Assembly: GCA_036275365.1 (NCBI GenBank)
Contig: DASUDX010000047.1
Coordinates: forward strand, 1-64,000
DNA length: 64,000 bases
Direction of reading: 5' to 3'
Source of the DNA: DASUDX01 sp036275365
GTDB lineage: Bacteria > Pseudomonadota > Gammaproteobacteria > Nevskiales > Nevskiaceae
The translations under genes and the position numbers were made by a program. Each line of letters begins with the position of its first letter. Positions within the stretch are counted from its first letter, which is position 1. The notes below the pieces were generated by a model. It worked only from the letters and a program-made list of their open reading frames with translations. It did not search any database and was not told the DNA's origin. Shown piece after piece: positions 60,225 through 64,000 of this stretch.

Positions 60225-62432
60225 ATGCCCCACCCCCGCCTCTGGCGAGCCCGCTGCTTCGGGCCGCTCGCCGGCTTCCTGCTGATGCTCGGCCCGGCGC
60301 CGGCCGCCGCGGAGGGGCTGTGCCCGCAGCCGGTGGACGATTTCGACGGGCCCGAGCTGGTGGTCGACCCGGCCCTGGTGATCACCGCCGACGAGGCGCT
60401 CTACAGCGAGGACGGCGCCTCGCGTCTGCGCGGCGCGGTGCGGCTGATGCAGGGCGGGCGCGAGTTCGCCGCCGAGGCCCTGGACTTCGACGAGACCAGC
60501 CGCACCGTCACCGTGCGCAATGCCTCGCGTTTCCGCAACGCCCAGCTGGCGATCCGCTCGCGCGAGGCGCGCTTCGACCTCAACGCCGAGTCCGGGGTGT
60601 TTCTCGATACCGACTTCGTGCTGCTGGCCCGCTCGGCGCGGGGCCGTGCGCGCGAGCTGATCGTCACCCGCAGCGGCGAGGCGGCGCTGGTGGGCAGCAG
60701 CTACACCACCTGTGCGCCGGGCCCCGGCGGCTGGGCGATCGAGGCCAGCCGCATCGAGCTCGACCCGGCCCAGGGCCTGGGCACCGCCCGCCACGCCCGG
60801 CTGCGCTTTCTCGATGTACCCGTGCTCTATCTGCCCTGGTTCCAGTTCCCGATCGACGACCGCCGCCGCAGCGGCCTGCTCTACCCGACCTTCGGCGAAT
60901 CGGACAAGACCGGCTTCGATCTGCGCTGGCCGGTCTACCTGAATCTGGCGCCGAACTACGACGCCACCTTCACCCCGCGGCTGATGAGCTCGCGCGGGCT
61001 GCAGCTCGGCAACCAGTTCCGCTACCTGCTGGCGCGCGGACAGGGCGAGGCCCAGTTCGACTATCTCGACGACGACCAGGTCACCGGCGAGCCGCGCCGG
61101 CTCACCCGCTTCCACCACGAGGGCCTGATCAACCGCCGCCTCGCTCTGCGTGCCGACTTCGCCGAGGTCAGCGACCCGGCCTACTACCAGGATCTCGGCG
61201 GCAGTTTCGAGAGCGCCTCGCTCACCCACCTCGAGCGCAGCGCCAGCCTCACCTACCAGGCGCCGGATACCTATCGCCTGCAGGTGCTGGCCCAGACCTT
61301 CCAGCCGCTGGTGAGCGATCTGGCCAGCGTCGATGAACCCTACAAGCGGCTGCCGCAGATCACCCTCGACGCCGAGACCCGCGAGAGCCGCTTCAACACC
61401 CGCGCCGGCCTGGAGGCCGAGCTGGTGAACTTCGCCCGCGACTCGGCCTCGGTGGAGGGCCAGCGGGTCAATCTGGTGCCCTATCTGCGCTACCGGCTGG
61501 AAACCCCGGCCCTCTACTTCACCAGCCAGGCCGATCTGCACTACACCGGCTACCAGCTGACGGGCCTGGCGCCCGGGGCCACCAACCAGCCCAGCCGCAC
61601 CCTGCCGGTGCTCAGCGCCGAGGCCGGGCTGCGCTTCGAGCGGGCCACCGCCGACGGCGGTCTGCAGACGCTGGAGCCGCGCGGCTTCGCCCTTTATGTG
61701 CCCTACCAGGATCAGGACCGCCTGCCGCTGTTCGATACCGGCGAGCCCGATTTCGATGTGGTGCAGCTGTTCGCTCGCAACCGCTACTCCGGCGAGGACC
61801 GCATCAGCGATGCCCAGCATGTGGCCGGCAGCCTGACCACGCGCTGGATCGACCCGCGCACCGGCTTCGCCCGCTGGAGCGCGAGCGTGGGCCAGCTGCT
61901 GCGCTTCGAGAAACCGCGGGTGGCCCTGCCGGGCCTGCCCACCCCGGAGTCCGGGGCCACCGAGTTCATCGGCGAGATCCGCTACCAGTTCAGCGAGCAG
62001 CTGTCCTCGGTGCTCACCGGCCAGTGGTCGCCGCGCGAGGACGAGTTCGACCGCAGCAACCTCGCCCTGCGCTATGTCGATGCCGAACGCCGGCGCGCCT
62101 TCTCCGCGGCCTACCGCTATCGCCGCGAGGTGCTGGAACAGACCGATCTCTCCGCCGCCTGGCCGCTGGGCACCCAGTGGCGGGTGGCGGCCCGCAGCCG
62201 CTACTCGCTGAAGGAGCGGCAGAGCCTGGACCACTTCGCCGGGGTGGAGTACGCCACCTGCTGCTGGGCGCTCACCGCCTCCTACCGCCGCTACATCGCC
62301 GACAGCAGCGGCGATTTCAACAGCGGCGTCTATCTGCAGCTCGATCTCAAGGGCCTCACCCGCATCGGCTCCGGCGGCTTCACCCTGCTGCCGCTGGAGG
62401 ACGAGACCGCCACCGCGCTGCCACCCAGCTGA
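60225..62432 (+). CDS. lptD: LPS assembly outer membrane protein LptD
   Basis: The 735-aa product inserts LPS in the outer leaflet with LptE. It has a signal peptide (1-29), the OstA-like N-terminal domain (about 48-200) and a large beta-barrel. The cysteines for the two interdomain disulfides are present: Cys33, Cys near 162, and the adjacent pair in YATCCWAL near 680. The ATG at 60225 suits the signal peptide; an upstream in-frame start would lengthen it by 22 residues. It begins the lptD-surA-pdxA run. Confidence 0.96.
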   Translation: MPHPRLWRARCFGPLAGFLLMLGPAPAAAEGLCPQPVDDFDGPELVVDPALVITADEALYSEDGASRLRGAVRLMQGGREFAAEALDFDETSRTVTVRNASRFRNAQLAIRSREARFDLNAESGVFLDTDFVLLARSARGRARELIVTRSGEAALVGSSYTTCAPGPGGWAIEASRIELDPAQGLGTARHARLRFLDVPVLYLPWFQFPIDDRRRSGLLYPTFGESDKTGFDLRWPVYLNLAPNYDATFTPRLMSSRGLQLGNQFRYLLARGQGEAQFDYLDDDQVTGEPRRLTRFHHEGLINRRLALRADFAEVSDPAYYQDLGGSFESASLTHLERSASLTYQAPDTYRLQVLAQTFQPLVSDLASVDEPYKRLPQITLDAETRESRFNTRAGLEAELVNFARDSASVEGQRVNLVPYLRYRLETPALYFTSQADLHYTGYQLTGLAPGATNQPSRTLPVLSAEAGLRFERATADGGLQTLEPRGFALYVPYQDQDRLPLFDTGEPDFDVVQLFARNRYSGEDRISDAQHVAGSLTTRWIDPRTGFARWSASVGQLLRFEKPRVALPGLPTPESGATEFIGEIRYQFSEQLSSVLTGQWSPREDEFDRSNLALRYVDAERRRAFSAAYRYRREVLEQTDLSAAWPLGTQWRVAARSRYSLKERQSLDHFAGVEYATCCWALTASYRRYIADSSGDFNSGVYLQLDLKGLTRIGSGGFTLLPLEDETATALPPS

Positions 62433-62508
62433 GCGGGAACCGCGGACGGCCCCCGGCGGTCCAGTGCTACCCTTGCCGGCCTTTCCGGGCCTTTTCTGTC
62501 CGACCACC

Positions 62509-63843
62509 ATGATCGTCCGCGCCGTCCGTCCCGCCCTGCTGGCCCTTGGCCTGTTCAGCCTCTCCAGCCCCCTGCCGGTGCAGGCCGCCGAGGTGCTCGA
62601 CCGCATCGTCGCCGTGGTCAACGAGGCGGTGGTGCTGGACAGCGAGCTCACCGCTGCGCTGGCCGAGGCGCAGCAGCAGATCCGGGCGCGCAATCTGGCC
62701 GCCCCGCCGGAATCGGCCCTGCGCGCCCAGGTGCTGGAGCGGCTGATCCTCAACCGGGTGCAGACCCAGCGCGCCCAGCAGGCCGGCATCCGCGTCGATG
62801 ACCGCGAGCTCAACGAGGTGCTGACCAACATCGCCCAGCAGAACGGCGTCAGCCTCGGCGAGTTCGCCCAGCGCATCCGCGCTGAGGGCCAGGACTACCT
62901 CGCCGTGCGCGAGCAGGTGCGCGAGGAGATGGTGATGAACCGCCTGCGCCAGCGCGAGGTGGACAGCCGCGTGCTGGTCACCGATCAGGACATCGATCTG
63001 TTCCTGGCCAGCGCCGTCGCCCGCGACAACACCGAGTACCGGCTCTCCCACATCCTCATCGCCACCCCGGACGGGGCCAGCGCCGATGCCCGCGCGGCGG
63101 CCCGCGCCGAGGCCGAGATCCTGCGCGGCCGTCTGCTCAAGGGCGAGGAGTTCGCCCAGCTCGCCATCGCCCACTCCGACGGCCAGCAGGCCCTGCAGGG
63201 CGGGGATCTGGACTTCCGCAAGAGCGAGGACCTGCCCAGCCTGTTCGCCAACGCCGCCGCGCGGCTGGCCCCGGGCGAGGTCAGCGAGGTGCTGGAGACC
63301 GGGGGCGGCTTTCACCTGATCAAGCTGGTGGACAGCCGCGGCGGCGCCGAGCGGCTGACCGTGACCGAGACCAAGGCCCAGCACATCCTGCTGCAGATCA
63401 ACACCCTGCGGACCGAGGAGCAGGCGCGGGTGCAGGCGCGCGAGCTGCACGAGCGCCTGACCCGCGGCAGCGAGGACTTCGCCGCCCTGGCCGCCGAGTT
63501 CTCCGACGATCCCGGTTCCAAGAACAACGGGGGCGATCTCGGCTGGCAGCCTCCGGGCATCTTCGTCCCCGAGTTCCAGAGCCGGCTCGACCAGCTCCAG
63601 CCCGGCGAGACCAGCAGCCCCTTCCGCACCCAGTTCGGCTGGCATGTGGCGCGGGTGATCGACCGCCGCACCCGCGACACCACCGACGAAACCCGTCGCG
63701 CCCGCGCCCGCCAGGCCATCCTGCAGCGCAAGGCGGCCGAGGAATACGAGGTCTGGCTGCGGCGTCTGCGCGACGAGGCCTATGTCGAGTACCGCCTCAA
63801 GTCCGACCGCGACGCCGCCGAGCCCGACACCGCCACCTCCTGA
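62509..63843 (+). CDS. surA: Periplasmic chaperone/peptidyl-prolyl isomerase SurA
   Basis: SurA guides outer membrane proteins, including LptD. The 444-aa protein has a signal peptide (1-26), an N-terminal chaperone domain (VLDRIVAVVNEAVVLDSEL..), and two parvulin domains (about 173-275 with YRLSHILIAT, and 285-385 with KAQHILLQI and GGDLGWQ), then a C-terminal helix. The gap to lptD is 76 bp. Confidence 0.97.
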   Translation: MIVRAVRPALLALGLFSLSSPLPVQAAEVLDRIVAVVNEAVVLDSELTAALAEAQQQIRARNLAAPPESALRAQVLERLILNRVQTQRAQQAGIRVDDRELNEVLTNIAQQNGVSLGEFAQRIRAEGQDYLAVREQVREEMVMNRLRQREVDSRVLVTDQDIDLFLASAVARDNTEYRLSHILIATPDGASADARAAARAEAEILRGRLLKGEEFAQLAIAHSDGQQALQGGDLDFRKSEDLPSLFANAAARLAPGEVSEVLETGGGFHLIKLVDSRGGAERLTVTETKAQHILLQINTLRTEEQARVQARELHERLTRGSEDFAALAAEFSDDPGSKNNGGDLGWQPPGIFVPEFQSRLDQLQPGETSSPFRTQFGWHVARVIDRRTRDTTDETRRARARQAILQRKAAEEYEVWLRRLRDEAYVEYRLKSDRDAAEPDTATS

Positions 63844-63847
63844 GCCG

Positions 63848-64000
63848 GTGGTGCGCGCGCTGCGGCTGCTGATCACCCCGGGCGAGCCGGCCGGCATCGG
63901 GCCGGATCTGGTGGTACAGCTGGCGCAGCGGCCGAGTCCGCATCAGCGGGTGGTGGTGGGCGATGGCGAGACCCTGCTGGCCCGCGCCCGCCAGCTTGGA
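63848..64000 (+). CDS. pdxA: 4-hydroxythreonine-4-phosphate dehydrogenase PdxA, N-terminal fragment
   Basis: The window ends 51 codons into this gene of pyridoxal phosphate synthesis. The start LLITPGEPAGIGPDLVVQLAQ is the PdxA signature, and the position after surA is conserved. The start is GTG at 63848 or 63851, 4-7 bp after the surA stop. Confidence 0.9.
   Translation, partial: MVRALRLLITPGEPAGIGPDLVVQLAQRPSPHQRVVVGDGETLLARARQLG

Noticed and set aside
59691..62876. A 1,061-codon minus-strand frame antisense to lptD and amgK
   Set aside because: LptD and AmgK are clear family members in the other frames. The antisense product is Gly/Ala/Arg-rich with no motif.

Overview
The window reads as a chromosome segment of a very GC-rich gammaproteobacterium, most likely in or near the Xanthomonadales/Lysobacterales. 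The 16S rRNA end at the left edge has sequence typical of that group near the 900-1000 region, and several gene neighbourhoods are gammaproteobacterial: maf-rng-yhdP-nit-tldD, petABC-sspA-sspB, ptsN-hprK-rapZ-EIIA-ptsH-ptsI, amgK-murU and lptD-surA-pdxA. I see no phage, transposase, integrase, CRISPR array or tRNA. Nearly all genes look intact, and many neighbours overlap by ATGA or GTGA, so translational coupling is the rule here.

Layout. 1-1300: 5' two thirds of a 16S rRNA gene (minus) with leader and a strong stringent-type promoter. 1.3-9.7 kb: minus operon maf-rng-yhdP-nit-tldD. 9.7-12.9 kb: rhodanese, tolC and a secreted serine protease with a GlyGly-CTERM-like tail. 12.9-19.3 kb: peptide transporter divergent from an S9 peptidase, an unknown gene and a LuxR-type regulator. 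19.4-23.3 kb (minus): cytochrome bc1 genes petABC, a clear terminator, then sspA-sspB. 23.4-36.2 kb (minus): a regulatory PTS (ptsN, short hprK, rapZ, mannose-type EIIA, ptsH, ptsI) running by an ATGA overlap into an ABC-dependent polysaccharide synthesis/export cluster (two glycosyltransferases, KpsM fusion, KpsT, KpsE, KpsD). 36.2-40.5 kb: M28 lipoprotein peptidase, CHASE-GGDEF diguanylate cyclase, Tsx-like porin. 40.5-45.1 kb (minus): two acyl-CoA dehydrogenases, an SRPBCC protein, a glycosyltransferase and a small secreted protein. 45.1-50.6 kb (plus): isoaspartyl peptidase, moaB, amidohydrolase, CIRCE-controlled rpoH, a DUF374 acyltransferase and a ferritin-like diiron protein. 50.7-55.1 kb: MacAB-like export system (adaptor, ATPase, two permeases). 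55.1-58.4 kb: ornithine lipid genes olsB-olsA behind a putative Pho box, then lipA and a small secreted protein. 58.4-64 kb: murU-amgK (minus), divergent from lptD-surA-pdxA.

The most unusual structure is in the spacers. Four gene junctions hold heptamer-based repeats. One is eight perfect copies of GTGAGGC. Three are imperfect palindromes built from GTTTCC/GGAAAC-type heptads. At three of these junctions the repeat keeps a stop-start overlap chain open across the spacer: the upstream stop overlaps a start codon, and at two of them the last stop in the chain overlaps the start of the next gene. This could be a translation relay that lets operons tolerate repeat insertions. That is an inference from reading frames only. 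Other regulatory finds are a perfect CIRCE element at rpoH, a three- to four-unit Pho-box-like array at olsBA, and an inverted repeat covering the start codon of the secreted protease.
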